Assembly (NCBI RefSeq): GCF_003253735.1
Contig: NZ_QKYW01000004.1
Span: 62,001 to 126,000 of the forward strand
DNA: 64,000 nt
DNA from: Pseudomonas sp. URMO17WK12:I2
Lineage (GTDB): Bacteria > Pseudomonadota > Gammaproteobacteria > Pseudomonadales > Pseudomonadaceae
Direction of reading: 5' to 3'
The notes under the pieces were generated by a model. It did no database searches. It saw only the letters and a program-made list of their open reading frames with translations, and was not told the DNA's origin. The translations under genes were made by a program, and so were the position numbers. Within the stretch, counting starts at the first letter, position 1. The number at the start of each line of letters is the position of its first letter. Below are positions 8,216 to 16,617 of this stretch, piece by piece.

Positions 8216-9448
8216 ATGAGTGACATCATCCGCCGCGATCCGCGCGCCGAGTGGATCGCCCGCAACCGCCTGCACCCGCTCCACGCGGCCATGCAGAGCC
8301 AGAACCAGACCAGCTGGATGGGTCCCAACGGCCTGGTGCGCAAGAACCCGCATGCCATCGCCGCCGGCTTCATCGGCCCGGCCGGGCTCAAGCGCATCGA
8401 CCGCAGCGGCGCCCAACCAGGCGGCAGCAACAAACGCCAGAGCAGCAGCGAGGTGGTGCAACTGCCGCTGCATGTGGTCGAGCAACCGGCGTTCATCATC
8501 GCCGTGGTGCCGGACATGGTCGGCGGCCGCCTGAGCAGCCACGACAAGGACCTGCTCGGCCTCGCCCATCAGCTGGCCGGCAAGGATGGCGCCGTGCTGG
8601 CCGTGGTGTTCGGTGAACACAAGGAATCCGCGTTCGATACCGCTGGCGTCGACCGCCTGCTGCAGCTGGAAGGCGACGAATACAGTGGCTACTCGCCCGA
8701 GCAGCGGGTGCTGGCCCTGCGCGCCGTCGACAACCAGTTCAACCCGCGCCATTGGCTGCTCCCGGACAGCCGCACCGGCGGTGGCGAACTGGGCCGTCGG
8801 CTGGCCTCCAGCCTGGGCGAGCGTCCGGCAACACGTGTCTGGCAGGTCAAGGACGGGCAGAGCACCGGTCGCGCCGGCGCTGGTCGTGAAGACATCGCGC
8901 GGGCAGCGCCACGCCTGATCCTGGCCGCCGCCGAGTGCGCCGAGCCGGTCAGCGAAACACGCCATGAAGCGCGCCTGCTCGAACTGTCAGCACAGGTCGC
9001 ACGCAACCTGCCACGCATCGAGGATCTCGGTTCGGTGGCCGTGGATCCGGCGCAAATTCCCATGGCCGAATCCGAATTCATCCTTTCCGGCGGCAACGGC
9101 GTGAAGGACTGGGCGCTGTTCCACCGCGCCGCCGTCACCCTGGGTGCCACCGAAGGCGCGTCGCGGGTGGCGGTGGACGACGGCCACATGCCGCGTGCCC
9201 GTCAGGTCGGCGCCACCGGCACCTGGGTCACCGCCCGCGTATACATGGCGGTCGGTATTTCCGGCGCCATCCAGCACCTGCAGGGCATCGGCGCCTGCGA
9301 CAAGGTGGTGGCGGTCAACCTCGACCCGGGTTGCGACATGATCAAACGCGCCGACCTGGCGGTGATCGGCGATTCCGCCGCGATCCTCCAGGCACTGATC
9401 GAGCGCGTGGAAGCTCACCGCCAGGGAGCCAAACGTGATGCGGCCTGA
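8216..9448 (+). CDS. Electron transfer flavoprotein alpha subunit of the dimethylglycine system
   Basis: A 410-residue FixB/EtfA-type protein, longer than housekeeping EtfA (about 310) because of an N-terminal extension (about 1-75, starting MSDIIRRDPRAEW). The C-terminal FAD domain is canonical: ILSGGNGVKDWALFHRAA, then GATGTWVTARVYMAVGISGA and IQHLQGIGACDKVVAVNLD. It accepts electrons from DgcAB with its partner encoded just downstream. SD GGGAGA lies 6 bases before the ATG. The 117-base gap after dgcB holds a degenerate repeat. It corresponds to PAO1 PA5400 and is separate from the fatty-acid ETF, so it is probably a dedicated carrier (inference). Confidence 0.88.
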   Translation: MSDIIRRDPRAEWIARNRLHPLHAAMQSQNQTSWMGPNGLVRKNPHAIAAGFIGPAGLKRIDRSGAQPGGSNKRQSSSEVVQLPLHVVEQPAFIIAVVPDMVGGRLSSHDKDLLGLAHQLAGKDGAVLAVVFGEHKESAFDTAGVDRLLQLEGDEYSGYSPEQRVLALRAVDNQFNPRHWLLPDSRTGGGELGRRLASSLGERPATRVWQVKDGQSTGRAGAGREDIARAAPRLILAAAECAEPVSETRHEARLLELSAQVARNLPRIEDLGSVAVDPAQIPMAESEFILSGGNGVKDWALFHRAAVTLGATEGASRVAVDDGHMPRARQVGATGTWVTARVYMAVGISGAIQHLQGIGACDKVVAVNLDPGCDMIKRADLAVIGDSAAILQALIERVEAHRQGAKRDAA

Positions 9449-9453
9449 GGTCC

Positions 9454-9517
9454 TTGTCGCGGGCATGGCCCGCACCCACACCCGCGAACTCATGGGAGCG
9501 GGCCATGCCCGCGAAAA
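9454..9517. repeat. REP-type inverted pair between the ETF genes
   Basis: CGCGGGCATGGCCCGC faces GCGGGCCATGCCCGCG with about 20 bases between. It lies inside the operon between the two ETF genes. Confidence 0.75.
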
Positions 9518-9538
9518 ACAATACAGTGGGGTCGCACC

Positions 9539-10312
9539 ATGGCTGATCTGAACGTCGTCACCCTGATTTCCATCGGCTCGCATCCGGCTTCGGGAAGGCC
9601 GCGGCGCGCCGAACAGGATGCCCGCGCCGTCGAATTGGGCCTCCAGCTGGCCGGTGAAAAGCTCAACGTGGTGCATGCCGGCGACCCGCAGGAAGACACC
9701 CTGCGCGCTTACCTGGGTATGGGCCTGCCCGGCCTGACCGTGCTCGAACAAAGCCGCGAGGCAGATGCCCTGCCGGCTCTGGCCGAACACCTGCAACTGG
9801 CCAAGGCGCAGCTGGTGCTCACCGGCACTCAGGCGGAAACCGGCGAAGGTTCGGGCATGCTGCCCTACCTGCTGGCCGAGCGTCTGGGCTGGCCGCTGAT
9901 CGTCGGCCTGGCCGAAGTGGAAAGTATCGACGGCAATACCGTCCAGGTTCTACAGGCACTGCCACGCGGCCAGCGCCGCCGGCTACGGGTGCGCCTACCG
10001 TTCGTGGCCAGCGTCGATAGCGCCGCACCGGCCGCACGGCAAAGCGCCTTTGGCCCGGCACGCCGCGGTACGCTGGAGCGTGAAGCGGTGGAGCTGGTCG
10101 ACGACCCACTCTACGCCGACGCGCAATGGCAGCCCGCCCGCCCACGCCCGAAACGTCTGAAGGTGATCAAGGCCAAGACCGGTGCCGAGCGTATGAAGGC
10201 CGCCACGGCGAAAGCCACGGGTGGCGGCGGCCAAGTACTCAATGGCGTCTCGCCACAGGAAGGCGCAGAGGCTATCTTCAAGCTACTGCTGGATGAGGGC
10301 GTGCTGCGCTGA
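9539..10312 (+). CDS. Electron transfer flavoprotein beta subunit of the dimethylglycine system
   Basis: A 257-residue FixA/EtfB-like protein. It starts MADLNVVTLISIGSHPASGR; the fold is shown by the alternating strands and the segment TGTQAETGEGSGMLPYLLAE, which is the family's TGxQAxDGDxGQ-type AMP/FAD loop, in a divergent form. A basic linker (about 195-225, RPKRLKVIKAKTGAERMK) precedes the C-terminal helix QEGAEAIFKLLLDEGVLR. It pairs with the alpha subunit just upstream. The match is to PAO1 PA5401. The start codon choice is clear from the ATG at 9539; the SD (GTGGGGTCG) is weak. Confidence 0.85.
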   Translation: MADLNVVTLISIGSHPASGRPRRAEQDARAVELGLQLAGEKLNVVHAGDPQEDTLRAYLGMGLPGLTVLEQSREADALPALAEHLQLAKAQLVLTGTQAETGEGSGMLPYLLAERLGWPLIVGLAEVESIDGNTVQVLQALPRGQRRRLRVRLPFVASVDSAAPAARQSAFGPARRGTLEREAVELVDDPLYADAQWQPARPRPKRLKVIKAKTGAERMKAATAKATGGGGQVLNGVSPQEGAEAIFKLLLDEGVLR

Positions 10313-10351
10313 CGGTGCGCCGATTTCGAATTTGTCACGAGGACAATCACG

Positions 10352-10600
10352 ATGATGCATGCCGAATTGATCGACCAGGAAGATCTGCGCGAACGTCTGA
10401 TTGCCCTGGGTTTCAGCATCCCCAGCGGCGTCAGCGCCGAGCAGGCCTGTGAGTATGCGGTGACCGGCCTGTGCCCGGAACGCGCCCTCGCCCTGCGCCA
10501 CATGGTCGAAGACATCCTTGCCGGCAGCGCGACCGTGCTGCCAACCGTGCGCGAAGCCATCTCCCGTACCCTGCTACCGGCATTGGTACCACGCACCTGA
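10352..10600 (+). CDS. Small hypothetical protein at the end of the dgc-etf operon
   Basis: An 82-residue acidic helical protein (MMHAELIDQEDLRERLIALG...) with one Cys pair spaced about 10 residues apart (EQACEYAVTGLCPE). It has no signal peptide or membrane helix. GAGGAC lies about 9 bases before the ATG; a second ATG follows directly. It starts 39 bases after the ETF beta stop on the same strand, so it is probably co-transcribed. I do not recognise the family. Confidence 0.65.
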   Translation: MMHAELIDQEDLRERLIALGFSIPSGVSAEQACEYAVTGLCPERALALRHMVEDILAGSATVLPTVREAISRTLLPALVPRT

Positions 10601-10969
10601 AGCCTGCTAACCCCTGGTTGCAAGGCTTGCCGGCCGAATCAGCCCACAAATGCTGTGGGCAGGCCTGTGGATAAACTGTTGGATAACATCGCGGCGCCCC
10701 GGCTCCCGGGCAACTGCGCCAATTGCGCTGTTTTTATACACCCAGGCGGTGATGAATTCGCCAAAAGCCCCGACGCAGCGAGCTTTCGGCTTCTTACAGG
10801 CGATAAGCGCACAGCATTCTGCCCGCAGGTATTTTGCGCACAAATACTCTGCGTAGAGCTGTGGATAATCTGTGAAAGGCTGCCCGGACGCCGCGTTTTC
10901 CGGGCGTCTCAGGCATCTGGCTAGTTTTTGCGCGCTAGGCCGGTTGGCGGCAGACGCCACCGGGAGTAT
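10601..10969. other. Intergenic region with two perfect DnaA-box sequences
   Basis: 369 bases between the convergent dgc operon and gbdR. Contents: a 7-bp hairpin at 10642-10660, TGTGGATAA at 10666-10674, a one-mismatch box TTATACACC at 10734-10742, and a second TGTGGATAA at 10860-10868. Near 10880-10905 a GACGCC/GGCGTC stem lies close to the gbdR 3' end. No gene is supported. See findings. Confidence 0.6.
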
Positions 10970-12070
10970 TCAGATGACGCGCACGCTGGCGAAGGTCGAC
11001 TCACCCTGGGCACGGCTCAGCGCGGCCATGGCGGACGACGAGTCATGCAGCAGCTCGTCATTCACGGGCACCAGTGCCACCACATTGGCGCTGCTGCCAG
11101 CACGCTCGTCGCGCGGCGGAATGCCGAAGTATTCGCGGTAGCACTTGGAGAAGTGCGGTGTGGACACGAAGCCGCACACCGAGGCCACCTCGATGATCGA
11201 CATCGACGTCTGTTTGAGCAGCTGGCGCGCGCGAATCAGGCGCAGCTTCAGGTAGTAGCGCGATGGCGAGCAGTGCAGGTATTTCTGGAACAGCCGCTCG
11301 AGCTGACGACGCGACACGTCGACATAGAGTGCCAGCTGGTCGAGGTCGATCGGCTCTTCCAGGTTGGCCTCCATCAACGCGACGATTTCCTGCAGCTTCG
11401 GCTGGTTGGTGCCGAGCATGTGCTTGAGCGGCACACGCTGGTGGTCCTGTTCGTTGCGGATGCGCTCGTAGATGAACATCTCGGAGATCGCCGCCGCCAG
11501 TTCGCGGCCGTGCTCGCGGCCGATCAGGTGCAGCATCATGTCCATCGGCGCGGTGCCGCCGGAGGAAGTGTTGCGATTGCGGTCGATGGAGAACAGCCGA
11601 GTGGTGATGGCTGCGCGTGGGAAAGCCTCCTGCATGGCGGCGAGAAACTCCCAGTGCACGCTGCAATCGTAGCCATCGAGCAGCCCGGCCTTGGCCAGCG
11701 CCCAGCTACCGGTGCATACCGCGCCCATCTGCCGGCCCTGGCGAGCCTGGCCCTGCAGCCACTGCACGTGATCCCGGGTGACGCTGCGCTGAATATCCAC
11801 ACCGCCACAGACGATCACCGCGCTGAGCGCCGGGGCGTTGGCCGTGCTGGCATCCGGAGTGATCTTCAAACCGTCGCTGGCGCATACCGGCTGACCGTCG
11901 AGGGTCAGGGTGTGCCAGCGGTACAGCTCCTTGCCCGAGAGCTGATTGGCCATGCGCAGGGGTTCCACCGCCGATGCCAGGGATATCAGAGTGAAGTTGT
12001 CCAGCAGGAGAAAACCGATGGACTGAGGAACACGACTCTGGAGCTGCGCCCCCTGATTGGATTGAGACAT
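10970..12070 (-). CDS. gbdR: GbdR, AraC-family activator of glycine betaine/dimethylglycine catabolism (GATase-1-like sensor)
   Basis: A 366-residue transcription factor. Residues about 15-200 form a DJ-1/PfpI-like (GATase-1-like) domain (SIGFLLLDNFTLISLASAVE; AVIVCGGVDIQ; GAVCTGSWALAKAGLLDG). Residues about 240-340 are a double helix-turn-helix AraC domain (DVSRRQLERLFQKYL; IIEVASVCGFVSTPHFSKCY). GbdR activates dgc, cbc and related genes when glycine betaine or dimethylglycine is present. I used the ATG at 12070 (GAGGG 7-8 bases upstream) rather than two preceding TTG codons. It is divergent from the cbc transporter and convergent with the dgc operon. A BetI-like palindrome lies about 120 bases upstream. 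Confidence 0.93.
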   Translation of the reverse strand: MSQSNQGAQLQSRVPQSIGFLLLDNFTLISLASAVEPLRMANQLSGKELYRWHTLTLDGQPVCASDGLKITPDASTANAPALSAVIVCGGVDIQRSVTRDHVQWLQGQARQGRQMGAVCTGSWALAKAGLLDGYDCSVHWEFLAAMQEAFPRAAITTRLFSIDRNRNTSSGGTAPMDMMLHLIGREHGRELAAAISEMFIYERIRNEQDHQRVPLKHMLGTNQPKLQEIVALMEANLEEPIDLDQLALYVDVSRRQLERLFQKYLHCSPSRYYLKLRLIRARQLLKQTSMSIIEVASVCGFVSTPHFSKCYREYFGIPPRDERAGSSANVVALVPVNDELLHDSSSAMAALSRAQGESTFASVRVI

Positions 12071-13341
12071 CAACAAACCCTCACGCTAACCACGGTATGA
12101 GCCTTCATTACGAGGCACTGTTTTCTTGTATTTACGGCTTTCTGGCAGTCAAGCAGATGGCATATATAACGCAAAGGCCATGCCGACATTGAACGGGCGT
12201 TCAATAAAGAAATTTGTTGTGTCACGGATGCACGGTTGGCGGGCCCTGCAGGCCTGCCGCAAACACACGGCAGATTGCAGCAATGTGCCATGCCACAAGG
12301 GCTTGAGCATTTTGGTAGCAGTGTCTGGCGTAACGGTGTTTCCCCACACTATGCGAGGGTAACCGTAGCGGCTGTGAGAAACATGACTGACCGGTCACGC
12401 AGGCGACAAATCGGCCAACCCGCCTCGTGCACCAAAAGTTGGCGCAAGTGCCCAGTGCTGAGCACGAAATGCTCACCGCTGCGTGTCGGTCTCGCGCTCT
12501 TGTCGGGATGACCGACCACGGCATTTCCGACCGGGCGAAACGATGATCGACCCCTGCGCCGAAACCCGGGCAATGCGCAACCGATCGATACGAATGCCTG
12601 CCGATCCGCGTTCCCTGACCATAGGATGCGCCGCCGAACCGCCTGAAAACGACCGCAACTGATACGCTTTCTGCCTACCACCAACAGCTTTACATACGTT
12701 TCTCTGAAATTTGCTGCAGCCCCCGTGGCCTCTGGCCTGGACTCGTTCGCAAAGCCGAGAACCGCGCCACACGGGGCCTGCAGCCTTGGCCAAGAGCAGA
12801 AAAAATCTGTTATGGTTTTTCAGCTGGCAGCTTCGTGTCGTCGCCCAACACGTCAGGGTCGTAATTCGATAATTGCCACCACCGCAAGACTATATCGTTG
12901 AGTCAGCCGATTTCGTCGCTGCCACTCTTGACCAGGGAGGCAGACTGGAGCCCTCCGCTCCGGACCGAAGAACAGATAAGTGCTGGCTACCGCAACAGGG
13001 CGCCAGCCCAACAAGAAATTTCGGATGTACGCGCATCTCGGATGAGGTGTGAATACCCAAAGGATTGGGCTTCGTAACACTGCCAGAGGGTTTGGAAAGC
13101 AGTTTGCAGCACGGCAACGCATTACTTCATTCGTCACGTTCACCTATGGCGCTTGCCTCGGCAATCGCTCTGGGACGCGCTCGGGTGCACGCAGAATGCC
13201 ATGTGACAGAACGCTGTCCAAACCCAGGAACCGTGTATATACCCACAAGCAAGAACAGTCTGCATCGCATGACGGGTGCCCGGTGGGTGCTCGGCAAGCT
13301 GCGTGAGGCTGCTCTGATGTCTACTGAAGGGGAAACATCCC
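12071..13341. promoter_or_regulatory. 1.27-kb regulatory gap between gbdR and the cbc operon
   Basis: No convincing gene in any frame; the short ORFs here lack SD sites and family features. It holds the gbdR promoter (a TATATAAC-type sequence near 12163-12173), a perfect 8+2+8 palindrome at 12188-12205, a further palindrome TGACCGGTCA at 12388-12397, and the cbc leader ending in AAGGGG before 13342. The stretch 12830-13130 has several local stems (for example GGAGC/GCTCC near 12945) and could be a long 5' leader. I cannot assign a promoter to cbcV. Confidence 0.5.
12188..12205. promoter_or_regulatory. BetI-like operator palindrome (ATTGAACG-GG-CGTTCAAT)
   Basis: A perfect inverted repeat with 8-base arms and a 2-base centre. 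The half-site TTGAACG/CGTTCAA is the type bound by the choline-responsive TetR repressor BetI. It lies 118 bases upstream of the gbdR start, just beyond a probable -10 for gbdR. No betI gene is in this window, so the regulator is inferred. Confidence 0.55.
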
Positions 13342-14538
13342 ATGCAGTCTGGAAAAATCGTCGTCGAGAACCTCTACAAGGTATTCGGCGACAAGCCGCA
13401 AGACGCCATCGACCTGCTCAAGCAAGGCTGGAGCAAGGACAAGATCCTCGCTGAAAAAGGCGCCGTGATCGGCGTCAGTGACGTGTCATTCAGCGTCGAA
13501 GAGGGCGAGATCTTCGTCCTGATGGGCCTCTCGGGCTCGGGTAAATCCACCCTCATCCGCCTCATCAACCGGCTGGTCGAGCCCACCGCCGGCAACGTCT
13601 ACATCGACGGCCAGAACGTCGCCAAGCTGCCCAAGGATCAACTCATCGACCTGCGTCGGCGCGACATGAGCATGGTCTTCCAGTCCTTCGCCCTGATGCC
13701 CTCACGCACCGTTCTGGACAACGCCGCATTCGGCCTCGAAGTCGCCGGCAAGGGCCGCAAGGAGCGTGAAGAGCGCGCCATGCAGGTGCTCAAGCAGGTT
13801 GGCCTGGATACCTTCGCCAACAAATTCCCCCACGAACTCTCCGGCGGTATGCAGCAACGCGTCGGCCTGGCCCGCGCCCTCGCCGTCGACCCCTCGATGA
13901 TCATCATGGACGAGGCCTTCTCGGCCCTCGACCCGCTCAAGCGCCGCGAGATGCAGGACGTGCTGCTGGAGCTGCAAAAGACCCACCGCCGCACCATCAT
14001 CTTCGTGTCCCACGATATCGAAGAGGCCATGCGCATCGGTAACCGCATCGGCATCATGGAAGGCGGCAAGCTGATCCAGGTCGGCACACCGCAGGAGCTG
14101 ATCGACAACCCTGCCAACGACTATGTACGCAACTTCTTCGATACCGTCGACACCAGCCGCTATCTCACCGCGGGCCAGCTCAAGTCCAACAGCGTGCCGA
14201 TCTACGTGCATAACGGCAGGGCGCCGGATGCACAGACCGTGTGCCGTGAACTGCAGGAGCAGGACAAGCACTACGCCTTCGTGGTCGACGAACAGAACAA
14301 TTTCTGCGGTTCCATCAGCCTGGAGAAGATCGCCCTGCTGGTCGAGGGCGGTGGTTCCCCGGCGCTGGACAGCAGCGTGTTGAAAGCCATCAGCCCGGTT
14401 CCCGAAGACCTGCCACTGGATCAGGTGATCAACCGCCTGGTGGACAACGAGGGCCCGATTCCGGTGGTCGACCAGGATGGCCATTACAGCGGTGCCATCA
14501 GCAAGGGCCGCCTCCTGACCCGACTGCAGGGAGAATGA
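13342..14538 (+). CDS. cbcV: Quaternary amine (choline/betaine/carnitine) ABC transporter ATPase
   Basis: A 398-residue ATPase of the OpuAA/ProV type. Walker A GLSGSGKST, Q-loop VFQSFALMPSRTVLDN, signature LSGGMQQR, Walker B MIIMDEAFSALDP and switch His in FVSHD are all intact. The C-terminal 120 residues are a tandem CBS pair (from about 275), the ionic-strength/nucleotide sensor of this class. AAGGGG lies 9 bases before the ATG. The permease starts one base after its stop, so they are coupled. With the permease it forms the core to which several binding proteins dock in P. aeruginosa. Confidence 0.92.
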   Translation: MQSGKIVVENLYKVFGDKPQDAIDLLKQGWSKDKILAEKGAVIGVSDVSFSVEEGEIFVLMGLSGSGKSTLIRLINRLVEPTAGNVYIDGQNVAKLPKDQLIDLRRRDMSMVFQSFALMPSRTVLDNAAFGLEVAGKGRKEREERAMQVLKQVGLDTFANKFPHELSGGMQQRVGLARALAVDPSMIIMDEAFSALDPLKRREMQDVLLELQKTHRRTIIFVSHDIEEAMRIGNRIGIMEGGKLIQVGTPQELIDNPANDYVRNFFDTVDTSRYLTAGQLKSNSVPIYVHNGRAPDAQTVCRELQEQDKHYAFVVDEQNNFCGSISLEKIALLVEGGGSPALDSSVLKAISPVPEDLPLDQVINRLVDNEGPIPVVDQDGHYSGAISKGRLLTRLQGE

Positions 14539-14539
14539 C

Positions 14540-15421
14540 ATGAGCGAGAAACTGGATCTGGGTAGCTGGGTCAACGACGCGGTTCAGCACATGCTGGACA
14601 ATTACAGCGGCGTCTTCGACAGCATGGGCAGCGTGGTCAGCGGCTTCTCCGAAGCGATCGAGAATGTGCTGATGCTGCCGCCGGCGTGGCTGCTGATCGC
14701 CATTTTCGTGGCCCTGGGCCTGTGGCGTATCGGCTTTCGCTTCGCATTGTTCACCACCGTGGCCTTCGTGCTGATCGTTATGACCGGTTTCTGGGAGCAG
14801 ACGGTGGTGACCCTCGGCCTGACCTTCTCGGCGACCCTGATCAGCCTGCTGATCGGCATCCCGCTGGGCATCTGGGCCGCCAAGAGCGAGCGCGTATCGA
14901 CCATCATCCGGCCGATTCTCGACTTCATGCAGACCATGCCGGCGTTCGTCTACCTGATTCCGGCGGCGATGCTGTTCGGCCTGGGCCGGGTGCCAGGCAT
15001 CATCGCCACGGTGATCTTCGCCATGCCGCCGGCGGTGCGCCTGACCAGCCTGGGTATCCGCCAGGTCAACAAGGAGATCGTCGAGGCCGGCCAGTCGTTC
15101 GGCTGCAACAGCCGCCAGCTGCTGTTCAAGGTGCAGCTGCCCAACGCCATGCCGTCGATCATGGCGGGCGTCAACCAGACCATCATGATGGCCCTGTCTA
15201 TGGTGATCATCGCCTCGATGGTCGGTGCCGGCGGCCTGGGTAACGACGTACTGGCGAGTATCCAGCGTCTGGACATCGGCCTCGGCTTCGAAAGCGGCAT
15301 GGCCGTGGTGTTGCTGGCGATCATCCTCGACCGCATCACCGAGAGTTTCGGCACCCCGCAAGCCGCCGGGAACCGCGCCGGTTGGTTCAACTGGCTGAGC
15401 GCGCGACTGCAGCGCCAGTAA
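14540..15421 (+). CDS. cbcW: Quaternary amine ABC transporter permease
   Basis: A 293-residue inner-membrane protein of the ProW/OpuAB type. A short N-terminal segment (about 1-50) precedes about six membrane helices. The binding-protein-dependent transport motif is seen around 175-200 (VNKEIVEAGQSFGCNSRQLLFKVQLP), the EAA loop that touches the ATPase. GGGAGAATGAC precedes the ATG, overlapping the end of cbcV. It supplies the channel for choline, betaine or carnitine. The binding-protein gene begins 43 bases downstream. Confidence 0.92.
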   Translation: MSEKLDLGSWVNDAVQHMLDNYSGVFDSMGSVVSGFSEAIENVLMLPPAWLLIAIFVALGLWRIGFRFALFTTVAFVLIVMTGFWEQTVVTLGLTFSATLISLLIGIPLGIWAAKSERVSTIIRPILDFMQTMPAFVYLIPAAMLFGLGRVPGIIATVIFAMPPAVRLTSLGIRQVNKEIVEAGQSFGCNSRQLLFKVQLPNAMPSIMAGVNQTIMMALSMVIIASMVGAGGLGNDVLASIQRLDIGLGFESGMAVVLLAIILDRITESFGTPQAAGNRAGWFNWLSARLQRQ

Positions 15422-15464
15422 AGGGCCATACTCGGCGTCCTTCCAATCACACAAGGATTCGCGG

Positions 15465-16409
15465 ATGAACATATTCCACAAAGCAGCGGGTGTAAGTCTG
15501 CTCTCCTGCGCCCTGGTTCAGGGCGCCTGGGCCCAGGAGCCGGCGAGCTGCAAGCAGGTACGTTTCGCGGAAATCGGCTGGGCCGATATCGCTGCCACCA
15601 CCGGTGTGGCCATGACCCTGACCGAAGGCCTCGGCTACACGCCGCGCAAGACCATGGCCTCGGTGCCGATCGCCTTCACTGGCGTGAAGAACAAGCAGAT
15701 CGACGTGTTCCTTGGCTACTGGGCGCCCTCGATGGACTCGGTGATCGAGCCGTTCACCAAGGACAACAGCGTCAAGGTACTGCCCAAAGCCAACCTGGAA
15801 GGCGCCAAGTACACCCTGGCGGTACCGACCTACGCCGCCGAAGCGGGCCTGAAGAGCTTCCAGGACATCGCCAAGTTCAAGGATCAGCTGGGCGGCAAGA
15901 TCTACGGCATCGAGCCGGGTAACGACGGCAACCTGCTGATCGACGGCATGATCAAGGGCAACAAGTTCGACCTGGGCGACTTCAAGATGGTCGAGTCCAG
16001 CGAGGCCGGCATGCTCGTTCAGGTGCAACGCGCGATCCGCAAGAAGGAGCCGGTGGTGTTCCTCGGCTGGGCGCCGCACCCGATGAATACCCAGTACGAC
16101 ATGACCTACCTGTCCGGTGGCGATGACGTGTTCGGCCCGGATTACGGCGCTGCCAAGGTCTACACAGTAGTGCCTACCGACTACGAAGCGCGTTGCGCCA
16201 ATGTCGGCAAACTGCTGAACAACCTGCAGTTCAACGTCGAGATGGAAAGCCAGCTGATGGAGAAAGTGCTCGAGAAGCAGGATCCGGCCGATGTCGCCAA
16301 GGCGTGGATCAAGGCCAACCCGCAGGTTCTCGACGCCTGGCTGCAGGGCGTTACCACCTTCGACGGCCAGGACGGTGCGGCCGCCGTGAAGAAATTCGTC
16401 GGGCTCTGA
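15465..16409 (+). CDS. cbcX: Choline-type ABC transporter substrate-binding protein
   Basis: A 314-residue periplasmic binding protein of the ChoX/OpuAC type. The signal peptide is residues 1-23, with cleavage near GAWA-QEP. Typical segments: CKQVRFAEIGWADI, FLGYWAPSMDSV (aromatic cage region), IYGIEPGNDGN and FLGWAPHPMNTQYDM. Aromatic residues in these segments box the trimethylammonium group. The two-Cys pattern and these motifs fit choline binders rather than the betaine binder downstream. AAGGA precedes the ATG. It lies 43 bases after cbcW. Confidence 0.85.
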   Translation: MNIFHKAAGVSLLSCALVQGAWAQEPASCKQVRFAEIGWADIAATTGVAMTLTEGLGYTPRKTMASVPIAFTGVKNKQIDVFLGYWAPSMDSVIEPFTKDNSVKVLPKANLEGAKYTLAVPTYAAEAGLKSFQDIAKFKDQLGGKIYGIEPGNDGNLLIDGMIKGNKFDLGDFKMVESSEAGMLVQVQRAIRKKEPVVFLGWAPHPMNTQYDMTYLSGGDDVFGPDYGAAKVYTVVPTDYEARCANVGKLLNNLQFNVEMESQLMEKVLEKQDPADVAKAWIKANPQVLDAWLQGVTTFDGQDGAAAVKKFVGL

Positions 16410-16424
16410 GCCCGCACTCACCGC

Positions 16425-16514
16425 GACCCGCCTGCGCCTGGGCGGGTCAGGTACAGCAGGCGATGCGGCACGCATCGCCTGTAAGCCGGGGGTTCGAACC
16501 CCCAGCGCCGGTGC
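16425..16514 (+). other. Three consecutive stem-loops including a tRNA-3'-end-like segment
   Basis: Stem 1: GACCCGCC (16425-16432) with GGCGGGTC (16441-16448). Stem 2: an 11-bp perfect stem 16457-16467/16471-16481 with a 3-base loop. Stem 3: the palindrome GGGGGTTCGAACCCCC, the classic T-arm, followed by AGCGCCGGTGCCA, which ends in CCA. No anticodon arm or 5' acceptor strand is present, so this is not a complete tRNA. It separates the two binding-protein genes and may act as an attenuator. Confidence 0.5.
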
Positions 16515-16617
16515 CAACAGGGCGATGCCCTGCTCTGCACAGCTGGTGCCGCAAGGCCCGCGATCAGAACGAGCCAGTAAACCACCTGAACTGCCACTCA
16601 CTGACGGAGCAACACCT

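Noticed and set aside
8095..8223. 42-codon ORF with GGAGG upstream between dgcB and the ETF alpha gene
   Set aside because: It overlaps dgcB by ATGA and contains a degenerate short palindrome (GATGGGTTATCAACCATC type); more likely a repeat insertion than a gene, though the SD is good.
7829..8965. 378-codon minus-strand ORF across the dgcB-etf junction
   Set aside because: It is antisense to two well-supported genes and has no family features or SD.
10642..10868. Chromosomal origin of replication
   Set aside because: Only two perfect DnaA boxes, no AT-rich unwinding region and no dnaA, rpmH or parAB nearby.
16425..16514. A complete tRNA (including selC-type long variable arm)
   Set aside because: No anticodon loop, no D-arm and the 5' acceptor strand does not pair with GCGCCGG.
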